Shown here: positions 42,201-54,009 of the stretch, piece by piece
How the letters are laid out: each line of letters begins with the position of its first letter
Numbering within the stretch: the stretch's first letter is position 1
Assembly: GCA_949710005.1 (NCBI GenBank)
Contig: OX453275.1
Location: 3,980,973-4,044,972, forward strand
DNA length: 64,000 nt
Reading direction: 5' to 3'
Source of the DNA: Ricordea florida
Lineage: Eukaryota > Cnidaria > Anthozoa > Corallimorpharia > Ricordeidae
Program-made: the position numbers and the translations under genes
Notes under the pieces: model-generated
Databases searched by the model: none
Told to the model about the DNA's origin: nothing
What the model saw: only the letters and a program-made list of their open reading frames with translations

Positions 42201-45200
42201 TAATAAGAAGAAGAAAAAGGAGGAGGAGGAGGAGGAGGAGGAGAAGAAGGAGGAGAAGGAGAAGGAGAAGGCACTTTCTAATAATAATAATAATAATAAT
42301 AAGAAGAAGAAGGAGGAGGAGGAGAAGGAGAAGGAGAAGGGGAAGGCACTTTCTAATAATAATAATAAGAAGAAGAAGAAGAAGGAGGAGGAGGAGGAAG
42401 AGGAGAAGGAGGAGGAGGGGAAGAAGAAGGGGAAGGGGAAGGGGAGAAGGAGAAGGAGAAGAAAAGGAAGGTATTGATTGGGATAGAACTTGGCTGTGGA
42501 TTGCGAAAGGAGATTTGAAAGGATGTACTGAGGCCCTGATATGCAGCGCTCGGGAACAATCTTTGAGAACAAATTATACGAGATTTCATATTGATCACAC
42601 AGCAGAATCCCCTTTGTGTATAATGTGCGGTAGTAAGGGAGAAACGGTGGCCCATGCGGTGAGTGAATGCAGTAAGTTGGCGCAGACAGAATATAAAGGC
42701 AGGCATGATATCGTGGCACGGCATATCCACTGGCAACTTTGTGGTAAATGTGGATTGGAAAGAACTAATTGCTGGTATGAAAGAAACCGGAGGGAGTGGT
42801 GGAGAGTGAAAATTTCAAAATACTGTGGGACTTCGCAATCCAGTGTGATCGGAAAATCGAGGCTAGAAAACCAGACGTTGTCTTAATTGATAAGAAGGAG
42901 AGAGAGGTTGTTGTGATTGATGTTGCCATCCCAGGTTATGACAGGGTGAAAGAGAAGGAACTTGAGAAGGTAGAGAAATACCAACTATTGAAAGATGAAA
43001 TTGCAAAAGTCTGGCCCATGCGAAAAGTCATCGTAGTGCCTGTTGTCATTGGGACTCTTGGAACCGTATCAGTCAACTTTAAGGAGTACATGAAGCGAAT
43101 CGGCGTGAACGTGAGGCTGGAAGTTATCCAGAAAACAGCATTGTTGGGGACAGCAAAGATACTAAGGAAAGTACTGACTCTAAAAAAGAAGGAAAAGAGA
43201 GTCCTGGGACCTGTGGTGACTTGTTGTAACCCGCTCCAAAGGACTATATACCAGGCCGAACATCCTAGTTTAGCCTGAGTCTACAAGGAATGGACATGAT
43301 AATAATAATAATAATAATGAAGTCCATCACAGGAGGCCAGACATTGTGATTCAGAAAAAGAAGGCAAAGGAAACAATCGTTGTGGACATAGCTGTTCCCG
43401 GAGATAGCAACGTACTGCTGAAAGAAAGTGAAAAGTAAGGAATGTACCAACACCTGGCTAGAGAAATTAAAAGGATCTGGAAATCAGGGACAAAAGTGGT
43501 GTCAGTGGTAGTAGGTGCATTGGGTTCAGTGTCAAAGAAGCTGGCAGGCCACTTGGAGCAACTAGGAATTAAGGACGGAACAAGAACGATGCAAAAGTCG
43601 GCACTCCTCGGATCGGCACATGTCCAGAAAAGTGCTGGAATTCTGTGGTCTTAGGACTGGATATTTCTCCCCAGGGAAAAACCCTGTGCTTAATGTAGCG
43701 TCTAGCTCACTGCGACTGTCGAAAGCGTAGCGTCACTTGCTAAGGACGTGTCGCGGTGAACTTGGACGGGCGGGAAATGCTTTACTAATCGAATAAGGCC
43801 AGGTATCACGGAGAATCAGGTGTGATTGACGGTGATTTATTGGCGATAATCAAATGTAAACTGAAATACAATGCAGCGAAAACCAATTACTATTTAGTAG
43901 CTAATTGCGGAAAGCGGGAGCACGCGATGGTGGTCACGATACAAGAATGCTTGCGTGAGCGCAGTTGCAAGCCTATAAGCGATATTGATAATTTAAAGAC
44001 GTAAAAAAAACCTTCTTAAAACGTGTAACTTAACGAAACTTAAATTATACGAACTAGATGTGACGCACTAACAAAACTCGAAAGTAAACTAGTGAAGCTG
44101 GGGCGTCACCATATGGCTTGTAAACTTAAATAATATTGCGAAGAAAGTCACACTTAAGAATTCTCATACATATTTTTTAAGTGTCGTATAATGTAAGGAT
44201 ATCACAGTACTTACACATCGGTTCCCGCTTGCACTCTAAAGGCCAGAGGTAACTTTAGGATCAAAAGGCTAAGTGGCTTATGCTCCGAAATCTAGAACAG
44301 ATACTGAGAAAAACTGAAGAGAGGTCGCTGTGCTGGCTCTTTATATCCTTACGTGGGAAACTAATGACGTCACTTAAAGGCGGGCAAAAATTGGCGAATC
44401 AAAGGGAATCACTTATTAATAATTAAAAACTGGTTAAGAAAGGGGAATCTGTTACATGGCTCCCCTGAAATGTTCACATTTCATTAATCCCTGTGTATAC
44501 GCCTTGTACCTAATATGTCTAAACTAAACTAGCTAAGTGTTTATGAGGCGAGCGCCTTACAATTTCTTGTCGTTTAATTGCTTTGTCACGAGAATCCCGC
44601 ATCCCGCACTTTTTGGTTTGATTAGTGTTAACCTGGCCGATTCGCTTTCGCTGCTGGTTCGTTTATTTTGGGTCGTGAAGATTTCCTGAATAACCGACAG
44701 ACAGGCAAAAAATCACGTATCCCGTTTAATTTTGGGGAATCCCGCTACCCAAGGAGCAGTCAATTCCCGAATCCCGTCAATACATTTTGCATTTTCTCGA
44801 ATCCCACGCCATATTTTGACAAGAGGGCTCCTGATGAAATCCCAGATCCCGGGAATACCCTACCAGACCCTGATCATAGGCATCTGCTTCTTGTTTCCTA
44901 AGCCCATAAGGCTTCAGTTTAGAGATGTTGGGAAACTGTTGGTTAGAGTCATAGTGGACAGCAGTATGCCTTTGATAGTGAGCTTATATTCTGGTATAGC
45001 ATTATTCCTAAATGTAGTACAAGCACTGAAGTACTATAAAGACCTACGTATTTACAAGTCCAAAGCTCTTGTTTCGGATACACGTTTTTGCAAGCCCCAT
45101 AGGCTTCCAGATATGGCACTATAGAAATACTTTATCATTATTAGTATTATTAGTATTTTTGTTATTATTATTAAGTAATTATATTCTATTGGTTCATTGT

Positions 45201-48200
45201 TTTATGAATTTTGAGAGACTAAAGTAACAATTGTAATAGTTTTCTTTTTAATCTTAGCTGGATGAGCATTTGAAAAAATACTGTCCTCAAGTTGAAATCA
45301 AGTGCCCCTTTATCATTGTAGGATGCCTGTTCAAGGTGAGAAATGCCATGGATGATGGTGCTGTTAATATCAATATTGTTTTTTGTTTTATGGCTGGTTC
45401 CTTGAGCAGGCAAGATGACCCAGATCCTGTGTTCTGATCCTGTGTTCTGATCCTGTGTTCTGATTCTGTGTTTTCCTACGTTCTTGGCCTTTTCCAATTT
45501 GCATCCTTTGAGCTGTATCCCAAGTATCCGGTCCTCATTAAGGAATGCCCGAGGTATAAATTCGGATTCGTTTTCTCTTTTCTACGTTTAGTCACAAATC
45601 GCCCAAGTGTTTACAGCGCATGTGTGTTCATTATGCGCACGCGTAGAATGAGTCATAAGAGCACATGGTCAAGATCATTTTCTTGCGAAGCGTTAAGTTC
45701 TTTGGTGGCCCCATGAATACTTCGATTAATTTATTTGGGAGAAGCTCAAACGACTTACAGACGCACACGCCGTTCGCGGTAAACTCACCTTAAAATATGT
45801 CAAGCGTTTTCGGAACGGGTCGGTTCGGGTTTTTGACGCAAACAGTTCGTGAAGAAAATCCCGTACGTCGCACTTTCTGTGACGTAAACTTGCACAAAGA
45901 ATGTATGATACAGCGAATATACACCTCGTTCTTTAAGCGTGAAATCGAAAATTTCACGTTTACAAAATGAGATAGCTTGAATCCAATTTGCACTGCGTAC
46001 CACGAATCGCGTAGCCAGCTTCTAGGAGACCTCAAATTCTTGTATTTATTGTGTAAAGCGTCCCGCGTAGCCATCTTCTGAAGACATGCAAGTCTTGGAA
46101 TATATTTTGCACGGCGTATTGCGTAGCCACAGTTTTCAGTAACGCGGTCAAAATGTGGCAGGGTATTCTGCAGTTACCGAAGATCTCTCCAAAGTGTAAA
46201 TAAGATAAAATATCGAGCTAGTAGCTGGAAGGGTTATCAATCATGTCACGCAACAACTCGCAAACTAAAATGTCTGCTGATAAAATACCAATAATAAATC
46301 ATTTAACAGGCTAGAAAAAACACCCAAATATTGCCATAGATCAAGAGTGCATGAAATATCAGCATGATAAAGTGTTAATAAACCATTATCTTGACTAACG
46401 AAAAGCATTTCGAGATGTGTACTCGATGACGATTGGACATCGACAGAGAGAAGTTCAATTTCATGACCGCAATGTTCTGCGCGCCGTGTCCAACCTCCTG
46501 TAGATATGTTGTTCACACTCAAGAAACAAAACAGAGGAATTCCAGTCTAGTGAGACAGTTTTCATTAACTCCTGAGATACATTTTCAGAATCAAAGAAGG
46601 AGGTCTTGAAGAAGTACAAAGTACGCTTTCATGCGCTAAGTTGCAAAGATGACCAGCGTTTCTAATGAAAGGAAGCCCGAGTTCACGCAGATATGCGTCT
46701 AGTTACTTTAACGTTACAATATGCAGCCATCTTGAACTCATGTTTGCTCAATAACGCAACTATTCGTTAACTATTTGTGTACAGGAAACTTTCTATTTTA
46801 CTTGGTGATTATGACATTTTTGTACCTGTCAACTCTCACACAGTATGCTTGAGTCCCGCGCTTGTGGACTTAAGAAATCGATCTCACGATTTGAGGACAT
46901 TTTCTCACGCTGGACTTACAGATGCGGACGAATTGTTTTTTAACTCATTAATAACAGACATTAGTATAAATACTCAGGTGATTATACAAAACCGCGCGCT
47001 CTGATTGGTTCGCTATCTCGGATTATCAGCCGATAATCACCTCGACGAACAAAATGGCTGCCAGTCGTTCGCGCGCATTTGGTGAAATATAATTTTTTCG
47101 TGTTGTACAATACTTTTTTTTCTTATTTTGAAATAATCACCTATGTATTTATACTAAAACAATTATTCGCCTCAGGCTCAGTGATTATCGATGAATATTC
47201 ACCTCGACTTCGTCTCGGTGAATATTCCCCGATAATCACTTCGCCTTCGGCGAATAATTGTTAATTAATTTCAATTTCCCCGAAAAATATCCCCCAATAG
47301 TCGCTTAATATAAACTAACCGTTACGTAGCACCCTAAAATTGTCGCGTTTCAAAGGTTGCCGGAACGTTTTTGGAAATTTTTGGTAACGTGCGGAAAATC
47401 TTGGGTAGTCTTCTTTATGTTTTTTGTTGTCTGATTATTTGTTCTTTTGAATCTTGCCTCTGGAGGGCTTGAGACGTGAAGTCGACAGACACGTGAAAGA
47501 ACAGCTTCAAAGTCATGTTATGGATCTAGCTGAGAAAGTTAAGACTTTGACTCCGAGCTGGTCAGAACCCATGGCAGCAGAAGAGCAGGGTGTTGCAGCG
47601 CGCACTAGAGGCGGGTTTGAAGCCCAACCACGTGAGCAGTTCAGTGAAGAAGGTTTCATGGGAGCTATGACTGAGGTAACAGCCAACTGTTCTAACCAAC
47701 AGAGGGAGGTGGACGGACTGCGACAACTTGTTGGAGACCAGGCAGCCATGTTGGATCACCTTGAACGCAGATTAGAGGACTCAAGGGGAAGGCACGAACG
47801 ACAAATACAGGACCTGAGCCTCAGGTAGATAATTGTTTATGGCTGTTTATGGCATTTAAGTATGGATGTCATTATATAGATATGAGTGTTTGTTACTAGA
47901 AAATACATCAGTCTTATATTTATACGTAACTACATCCGGGGAGAGAGTGACGTATTTTCCATATCCTTGCACTTGAAGATGTCGATGACGTCATGACCTA
48001 GGTTTTCCTGATCAATTTTGCAATGGCGATTGGAAGATTTGCCAAAGTCAGCGATTATGTATTTTTTTGAGATATGATAGAAAAAGAAAGTACTCTTCCA
48101 CTTGAAGATTTATGCGTTTTTTATTTGGCGTGAGGTCAAGATGGCTGCATTTTGGCCGAGTTAATTTTTGCGTTTTTACTGACAGAGACGTAAAAAGGAA

Positions 48201-48322
48201 CTCGGCCAATGTCAGCCATCTTGACCAAACAAGCTTGGTCAATAAAGAATTTATTATATGGTCATTTTGCTCTTTTTTGTTTCGCGGGACAACGCGGGAA
48301 ATCCCGAGCGGGTCAGATAGGC

Positions 48323-48354
<32 letters not shown>

Positions 48355-51352
48355 TCAGAGTTCGCCTCATCTTGCCCCCTTCGCGGAACCAGCCCTGTAA
48401 TGAATGGAGTTGATAAAGTTCGTATCTTCGCCCCGCCGTGTGATATCCACAGAATGGCTGTTGAACAAAGTACTTGGAACTGTAACTTGTAGTCTTAAAT
48501 TCTCCTTAACGTTCTCTTATGTTTCTACCAGTTAGGTAAACGCGGACACCATTTTTAACTTAAATACTGGTATAAAAGCTTATTTACCTTTTCTGTTATT
48601 AGTAAATATTTCTCGTGCAAGCTCCTTGTGAGATGTGACCAAGCGTTGCGTGACGAGCAAGACGATAACGGCTGCGAAGGAGAGTTCTTTTGACATAGAT
48701 TTCGAGCAATCTCGTTTTTTAACTCGTGGATACGCGAAGCGTATTTGCGAGTTTTTGTGGGGACTCCGATATGCAAATTGTCACTCACTCACTCACTCAC
48801 TCACTCGCTCGCTCACTCACTCACTCACTCACTCACTCACTCCAGTGTAGACACACTTCGTAATTAGTCGGATAGAACTCGGGGGCACCGATATGAAGAC
48901 GACAATTGTCGTGACCGAAGTCACGGAAGTCTGTTGATGAAAGTTCACGCTGAAAGTGTATCGTACCGTTGCCAGAGTTTGTAATGATTTTGTAGCTTAA
49001 GAGGACGATTAGCGAGGCCCTGTTAGGGGTAAATTTCGACAAGCAACATGGCCTTGAAACGGCGACATAAAGGACCTGAAATGGCGACGAACGACGAGCC
49101 GCTCACGGGAAATTACGACAGCGACCTTCGACCTTCCGAAATTGCGACGTGAAAAGGTTTGAAACTCAGACGCGCGACATAAAGAACCTCACTAACAGGG
49201 CCTCATTAGCGGTCTTACTAAAATCAAAAGGAGTTTAAATGTTCCCAGTTAGAACAGTGACCAACTTGGAGACTGAATTTCATGAGCCTTTTACTCGGCC
49301 AGGCGCTAAACGTGAACAGATGATAACTACTCGCTTTTCCGACATCGACCGCCATCGACCGCCCCCAAGATTACAAGCAGTATATGAATTTCAGTTGGCT
49401 CGAAAGTGATCTGAAGATGAGAAAATCTCTTGCTAATGTAGTAAGCTTTGGTGAGAACTCATAGAGCGAAATTAGCACTTGAATGAGAACTTATATGAGC
49501 GAAATGAGTACTCGTTATTGAATGAAACTACTACTGAAAACAGAATAAATTGACGAATCCATGATGTGAAACCGAAGAACTTCTGTGGCCAACCTGGATA
49601 AGAAACATCGCATGTAGGACTTTTCTACTGATTTAAGTGTTAGTACTAACAGGAATGGAGTTGTAGAAGTATTGGGACGGCCAAGAAGTATGTCAACATT
49701 TACTTGTAAATATGGAGGCGTCTGCCGTGACGGAGAACCACGAAGGTTACAATGTAAGAAAGTCATTAAAGGGTTCGAAAACAGTAAGTCATGTAGAAAA
49801 TGTATTAAGCGTTATATTATATACAATACACCACAAGCCGTTACAATGAAAAGTTTTCTGTGTATTGATTTCCGAATTTACCTTGAAGTGAACTAGATTG
49901 TGTTGAAGTAGACATGTTGGAAAAATAGGCTTACCTGTTTTGCTTACTGTTGTGTGACTCATATTTACATTGTAAAAACAAGAAGTTATAAGGATAAAAA
50001 CAAATATGTATTGCTGTATTAATGATGGCAAGTGTGATTTTTTTTAAGTGCAACGCTGAATATATATACCACTGATAACCTAAAATGAGATGGTAATGTA
50101 AATAAACTAATTCAACTTGATAATTAGGATTGAGAGTCTTAAGGATTTTAAGATCATCACTAACATACTTTGCAAAAATGCAAGAAAGACTTGTTTGGTA
50201 TGATTCGTCAGCTGGGCTATCCTACATGGTTTTGTTCATTATCAGCTGCAGAATCAAGGTGGATATTTTTGTTGAATACATTGAATAGACTTGTAGACAA
50301 CAAAAACTATAATGATGATAAAATTGACAATGTCATGGCAACAAAATTCAGACCTTATTCAGAAGGACCCTGTTACATGTGTTTGAACTCACAGACAGTG
50401 AGCAGCAGGATACCAGAACTACATTTGGTTTCGGTGCCATTTAATCCTGTACCCTTATGTTAAGTTATCAAATTTTTTAACAACTGTATGCTTGCCACCT
50501 GCCTTATAACTGATGCCTAGTGTAGTCAAATGATTGGCGTCATGTACTCACTGCATGTTTATTTCAAAAAGCTACTCAGCTCCCTGGTCACTTTTATGTT
50601 GTGATTATAGATTATTAAAATTATCTTCAAGTTCATTCAATCACAACTCTGAAAAAACACCTTGGTAATTTTTAAATTATTTCTTTTTTCTCTGTTTTGT
50701 AAACATATCCACGAGTTCACCATAGTCCTACTTTGATTCTATGTTTTATACTCTGATAAAACATGGGTTTTTGACCAATCAGAGCGCACGCAGAGCGTGA
50801 TTAAGGAGTGTGTTGACTGTTACAAATTGTTTTTTTTTCGGCAGGTTAAGTCGCTACGAGACTAAGTTGTCTGAGTTTGAGGGGCGAGTGTGCAATGGCT
50901 CATACATCTGGAGAATTGAAAACTACCGCCAATGCCGCCAGGATGCTATTAGAGGAATAACGACAGCTATTCACAGCCCTCCTTTCCATACAAGTCTGTA
51001 TGGGTACAAGCTATGCATGAGAGTCAACCTGAATGGTGTGGATAGTGGAGTCAACAGACACATCGCTCTTTTTGTACACATGATGCAGGGTGATTATGAT
51101 GACATCCTAGACTGGCCATTTACTGGTAGAATTGCCCTCTCCATCTTGGACCAAAGAGATGGCGTGGAGTTTCGACATCATATCAGCGAAACGCTGGTGG
51201 CGAAACCCAATCTTTTGGCATTTCAAAGGCCCACCTCAGCACGTAATTACAAAGGGTATGGGTATGTTGAGTTTGCCCCTATTGAGCAAATTTCTGAGCC
51301 GCAATATGTAAAGAACAATATCATGTTGGTTCGAATACAGCTGTTTCCTTAG
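32413..51352 (+). CDS. TRAF6: TRAF6-like E3 ubiquitin ligase adaptor (8 coding exons)
   Basis: Signal adaptor acting downstream of Toll/IL-1 and TNF-type receptors, as an E3 ubiquitin ligase that activates NF-kB and MAPK pathways. Coding exons: 32413-32651, 36063-36114, 37296-37403, 37720-37881, 41940-42014, 45258-45335, 47466-47824 and 50845-51352. All have GT-AG borders and continuous phase; total 1581 nt, 526 aa, close to vertebrate TRAF6. Exons 1-2: RING finger, with [19 protein letters not shown] and KCPVDNEPL. Exons 3-6: TRAF-type zinc fingers with Cys/His pairs. Exon 7: coiled coil, less conserved. Exon 8: MATH/TRAF-C domain, with [26 protein letters not shown] and [18 protein letters not shown]. 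The [14 protein letters not shown] start is typical of TRAF6. Exon 7's 5' border is the least certain; it has a TTCTTTTGAATCTTGCCTCTGGAG acceptor and no alternative that keeps frame was noticed. Confidence 0.92.
33022..33168. repeat. Inverted repeat in TRAF6 intron 1
   Basis: CTCGAGATTTCTATGGGGTGA pairs imperfectly with TCACCTCATAGAAATCGAG. The arms also include GGAATGACTTCCG against CGGAAATCATTCC, with a palindromic fold around 33110. Confidence 0.6.
33640..34420 (+). pseudogene. pogo/Tigger-like transposase relic
   Basis: A broken frame reads [20 protein letters not shown], then [20 protein letters not shown], a CENP-B/HTH-type DNA-binding region. Later comes [15 protein letters not shown] (near 34063-34107), and then [20 protein letters not shown] (near 34250-34310), the start of the DDE core. 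Frames change several times, so it is not functional. It lies in TRAF6 intron 1. Confidence 0.7.
34455..34590 (+). repeat. tRNA-derived SINE, second copy
   Basis: B-box-like GGTTCAAATCC at about 34493 and the body GCTTAAGTTTTGTACATAAC match the SINE at the left end of the window. The A box is not evident. Confidence 0.6.
35191..36014. mobile_element. Tigger/pogo-like non-autonomous transposon
   Basis: Ends CCGTATTTTCCGTTGTATAAG and (complement) CCGGAAAATACGG, bordered by TA on both sides; 824 bp. The right terminus carries the motif TCGACTTATACACCGG twice in tandem. No transposase frame. It ends 49 bp before TRAF6 exon 2. Confidence 0.8.
36146..36230. repeat. AAT microsatellite
   Basis: About 28 imperfect AAT triplets just after TRAF6 exon 2. 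Confidence 0.9.
36505..36789 (-). repeat. tRNA-derived SINE, type 2, copy 1
   Basis: On the minus strand it begins GGCCGACCGTTTAGCTCAGT, with A box TAGCTCAGTTGGTAGAGC and B box GGTTCAAACCC. A body with GGATAAGGACGATAAACC-type sequence and CCGGTGTTGTGGTC follows. It shares this whole body with 62738-63015. The tRNA-like part does not fold into a proper acceptor stem. Confidence 0.8.
38130..40750 (+). repeat. 34-bp minisatellite in TRAF6 intron 4 (~77 copies)
   Basis: The unit begins TATAAATCACTCTACAACTG and ends CTCAATAATATTGG. Variants alternate at a few positions (CTCTAC/CTCAAC, AATAAT/AAGAAT, GGTA/GGGA), and some blocks repeat in longer order. There are no unique spacers, so it is not a CRISPR-like array. 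Confidence 0.97.
41405..41711 (+). repeat. 32-bp tandem repeat resembling splice acceptors (~9.5 copies)
   Basis: The unit has GTTATATTTTTTTCAGGGAA and GAGGGAATATAT. Each copy has a pyrimidine tract followed by CAG|G, the form of a 3' splice site. It sits 228 bp before the real acceptor of TRAF6 exon 5. Open frames through it are produced by the repeat. Confidence 0.9.
42184..42470 (+). repeat. Purine-rich compound microsatellite
   Basis: Three successive blocks, each GCACTTTCTAATAATAATAA followed by AAG/GAGG runs. The polylysine/polyglutamate frames here are artefacts. Confidence 0.85.
42480..43260 (+). pseudogene. LINE C-terminal relic: CCHC and restriction-like endonuclease
   Basis: The first part has [18 protein letters not shown], a CCHC-type zinc motif following the reverse transcriptase in site-specific LINEs. 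After a frame change near 42800 the second part reads [20 protein letters not shown], the PD...(D/E)xK-type core of the restriction-like endonuclease. It ends with [15 protein letters not shown]. The reverse transcriptase is missing. It is located in TRAF6 intron 5. Confidence 0.65.
43310..43655 (+). pseudogene. Second LINE endonuclease relic
   Basis: [20 protein letters not shown], a stop, then [20 protein letters not shown] and [10 protein letters not shown] parallel the preceding relic but differ in sequence, so this is a separate insertion or an older copy of the same family. Confidence 0.6.
44460..45257. other. TRAF6 intron 5, no gene seen
   Basis: Contains several ATCCCG-rich segments (44590-44860, for example AATCCCGCATCCCGCA) that look like a degenerate dispersed repeat. 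No supported coding region. Confidence 0.4.
45425..45475 (+). repeat. GATCCTGTGTTCT tandem repeat
   Basis: Four copies of a 13-bp unit, the last degenerate, in TRAF6 intron 6. Confidence 0.8.
46966..47190 (+). mobile_element. MITE family A, copy 2
   Basis: Inverse counterpart of 28075-28298. It is followed by a hairpin of GTGATTATCGATGAATATTC against GAATATTCCCCGATAATCAC (47180-47240), which may be part of the same element. Confidence 0.65.
48779..48843 (+). repeat. ACTC tetranucleotide microsatellite
   Basis: About 16 CACT units with two CGCT interruptions, in TRAF6 intron 7. Confidence 0.95.
49005..49208. repeat. Inverted repeat with GGCGAC-rich centre
   Basis: The ends TTAGCGAGGCCCTGTTAG and CTAACAGGGCCTCATTAG pair. 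The inside has several GGCGAC/AATTGCGAC variants and GACATAAAG(A/G)ACCT twice. Confidence 0.55.
50150..50463 (+). pseudogene. Helitron-like Rep/helicase relic
   Basis: Reads [20 protein letters not shown] followed by [16 protein letters not shown], resembling the conserved MIRQLGxPTxFxTLSxAxxRW segment of the Helitron N-terminal domain. Truncated on both sides, in TRAF6 intron 7. Confidence 0.6.
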
Positions 51353-52419
51353 TGTTTTTTTTTTTCTCACTCAGGGCTGTTATTCACTATTCTGTTAAAA
51401 TGCTTATTGAAGATTTAAACATCAAATGCCAATAACAATGGGACCCAACCACAAGACTATTGACCATTTGCTCTGCTATCACTTGTGCGAGCGTATTGTG
51501 TATAGTATGGGGCGCCGTTTATATATTTATAAATGATCTATTTTGGGAGGATTTTCTTATGATTTACTTCTTTTATTTATGACAAGTTAGCTCAGCAGTT
51601 AAATTATCATAAATAACCATTCTTACTCAAATTGTTAAATAACCAATTTTGTTTCCATTGGTTATTTGATAAAACCTATCTTGTTTCCCACTTGTTATTT
51701 GATAAAAGCAATATTACGTTTTTGGTTATTTGGAAAAAAACATTTTTGTGTTTTTGATTATTTGATATAACCAACGCGGCCACATTTGGTTATTTGATGA
51801 AACCATTTTATGCGCCGTTTCATGAAACTGGTTATTTGAAATAACCAAAGTGTCAGGATGTTTGACACTATCCAGATTTATCACTAGCATTCGTGACTTT
51901 GTTGACCCGCATACCGATCATGCAACTTTGAAACAATGTATTATTCAAGATCTTGGCGGGAATTCCTTAGTTTTCATCAGTAGCTCTCCGCGGCATCGTT
52001 ACTTCTGCAATATCGGCTTCAAGTACATTTTAGTAACAACGACGACCTCGCAATATCCGGCTACAGCAGTTTCATTTCACCAAAATAAAACTCCTATCCC
52101 CACACCGCTAGTCGAACAAGAGCTAAGGCTAATCCTACAGAAAACTCATTTGAATTCAACGGAAAGAATTATCTCCAGATCTCCAACAGATACGTGGTAC
52201 TGCTATTGGGACCAAAATGGCAGTCTCTTTCGCCGCGACAAACATCTTTATGGGAAAAGTTGACACAGACATTCTAAGCCAAAGCGCAACAAAACCCGGC
52301 ACTCGTTTGGTAAAGTTTCTAAGACGGCGGCGTTTCAGTCTCACTCTGGGACTTTAACAGAGAAAAAATAATAAAAGTTCATTGAACAAGCCAGCAAACA
52401 TCACCCTACAATCAGATTC

Positions 52420-52990
52420 ACGGCCGAAATGTCAGATGCAGAAACAACATTCATGGATACTAATGTGAGCAAAGGCGAAAGATTCAAAAGGGAAGCAGTA
52501 CGAGGTCTACGCACTCCTTTCAAGCCGACAGAAACATTCCAATACACGCATCACTATTCATGTCACCCCCCAGGCGTCAAAAAAGGTTTTATCAAGGGAG
52601 AGGGCCTTGAGGCTGTTGAGAATAAACTCCTCTAATATTCAATTTGAAGAGTGAGATAGAAACTATAGACAACACCTCAGAGATCACCCAGAGAGTGTGT
52701 TTCTAAAAACACTCTATGAAGTGAAGTTTGAAAACAGAGAGCAAACCCTCTAACAAAAACACAAACAAATCTTGCCTTTTGTACCACAATATAAACCATC
52801 CAGGTGAAAGACTGGCATTTGATTGTAAGCCAATCATTGCAAAAACAAATTTTTGATTTATATAAGAAAGGACGTTCTTTGCAAGACATACTCGTGAGGG
52901 CAAAGCTGCGAGAATGGCTAAAACACGAATATTGGCAGTCGCACAGGCCTGTCAACATATAATGGATGTCGTAAAACTAAAATTTCCGCC
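52420..52990 (+). pseudogene. Penelope-like retroelement fragment, copy 1
   Basis: The frame at 52429-52635 has DAETTFMDTNVSKGERF and SCHPPGVKKGFIKGEGLEAV, a segment I associate with the region after the reverse transcriptase core of Penelope-like elements. Later frames contain HLRDHPES, YEVKFENREQTL and ILPFVPQY with stops between. It lies inside the long palindromic element and is non-functional. Confidence 0.55.
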
Positions 52991-53550
52991 AAGATCTTGA
53001 ATAATCCTTTGTTCCAAAGTTGCGTGATCAGTGTGCGGGTCAACAAAGTCACGAATGCTAGTGATAAATCTGGATAGTGTCAAACATCCTGACACTTTGG
53101 TTATTTCATATAACCAGTTTCATGAAATGGCGCATAAAATGGTTTTATTAAATAACCAAATGTGGCCGCGTTGGTTATATCAAATAACCAAAAACACAAG
53201 AATGGTTTTACTATATACCAGGATTTTTCCTTTTACGAAAAAATCATGTCTTCATCGCGCGCAGTGAAGATATCATTTTTATCTTTCACGTGTGAGGATA
53301 TTGGTTTCACCATGGTTACCATCATGATTAGCCAATTACAAGAGAGCTTCCCGTTCAGACGCGCGGCTGGTTCTTTTGAAATGTCATTCAAAACATGGCT
53401 TCGAGGTGCGAAGGCGGTACGGTTACCGGTGACTCTCTCGATGAGCTGCCAAATTTTCACATCGATATTTTTTCCGAGCTGGTACAACATCCAGGAAGAT
53501 TTGCCGAAGTTGTTTTATGTGGAAATTTCACCTGTATCTATAAAATAAAC

Positions 53551-53650
53551 AGAACATTACATGGCCGCTTGGAGATACGAAATTTCTCTTCTCGTGTTGA
53601 AAAAATATTTCACTCGAAGAGAAATCTCGTATCTCCGCGCGGCCATGTAA
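53551..53650. repeat. Hairpin nested in the palindromic element
   Basis: TTACATGGCCGCTTGGAGATA and TATCTCCGCGCGGCCATGTAA, then GAAATTTCTCTTC and its near complement, form a 100-bp fold-back. It is absent from the second copy of the host element. Confidence 0.75.
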
Positions 53651-54009
53651 TATCCTCTATATATCAAATAACCAAAAACACAAAAATGGTTTTATCAAAT
53701 AACCAAAAACACAGTATTGGTTTTATGAAATAATCAGTGGGAAACAAGATCGATTTTATCAAATAACCAATGGAAACAAAATTTATTTATGATAATTTAA
53801 CCGCTGAGCTAAAGTAAATCATAAGGAAATCCTCCCAAAATAGGTCAAATAATAAATTAACAAACGGCGCCCCATAATTGTGTTGCTGAGGCGCATTCCA
53901 ACATTCCAGGTGACTGTTCTTAAAAATCCGATTTGTACTAACCCAGTATTAACCCTTTTCTTTCAGAAAGGTTGAAACTTTTTCCATACTATACCAAGAC
54001 GGATCATGT

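Larger units (their letters stand above)
51508..53874 (+). mobile_element. Long palindromic TA-flanked element, copy 1
   Basis: Begins TGGGGCGCCGTTTATATATT and ends with AACGGCGCCCCA, with TA on both sides. The arms of roughly 450 bp contain tandem GGTTATTTGATAAAACC units, then TCTGGATAGTGTCAAACATC on the right arm. The centre carries a Penelope-like fragment. A separate insertion (about 53215-53655) interrupts the right arm. No transposase is recognised. Confidence 0.75.

Noticed and set aside
42181-42736. Open frames rich in Lys/Glu or Ser/Phe
   Set aside because: Low-complexity translation of the AAT/GAGG microsatellite.
46265-46522. 85-aa minus-strand frame in TRAF6 intron 6
   Set aside because: The sequence looks somewhat protein-like ([16 protein letters not shown]) but I could not match it to a family or find neighbouring exons.
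51850-52263. 137-aa open frame starting MSGCLTLSRFITSIRDF
   Set aside because: The start is encoded by the arm of a palindromic repeat and recurs in both orientations at 57204 and 58163; not an independent gene.
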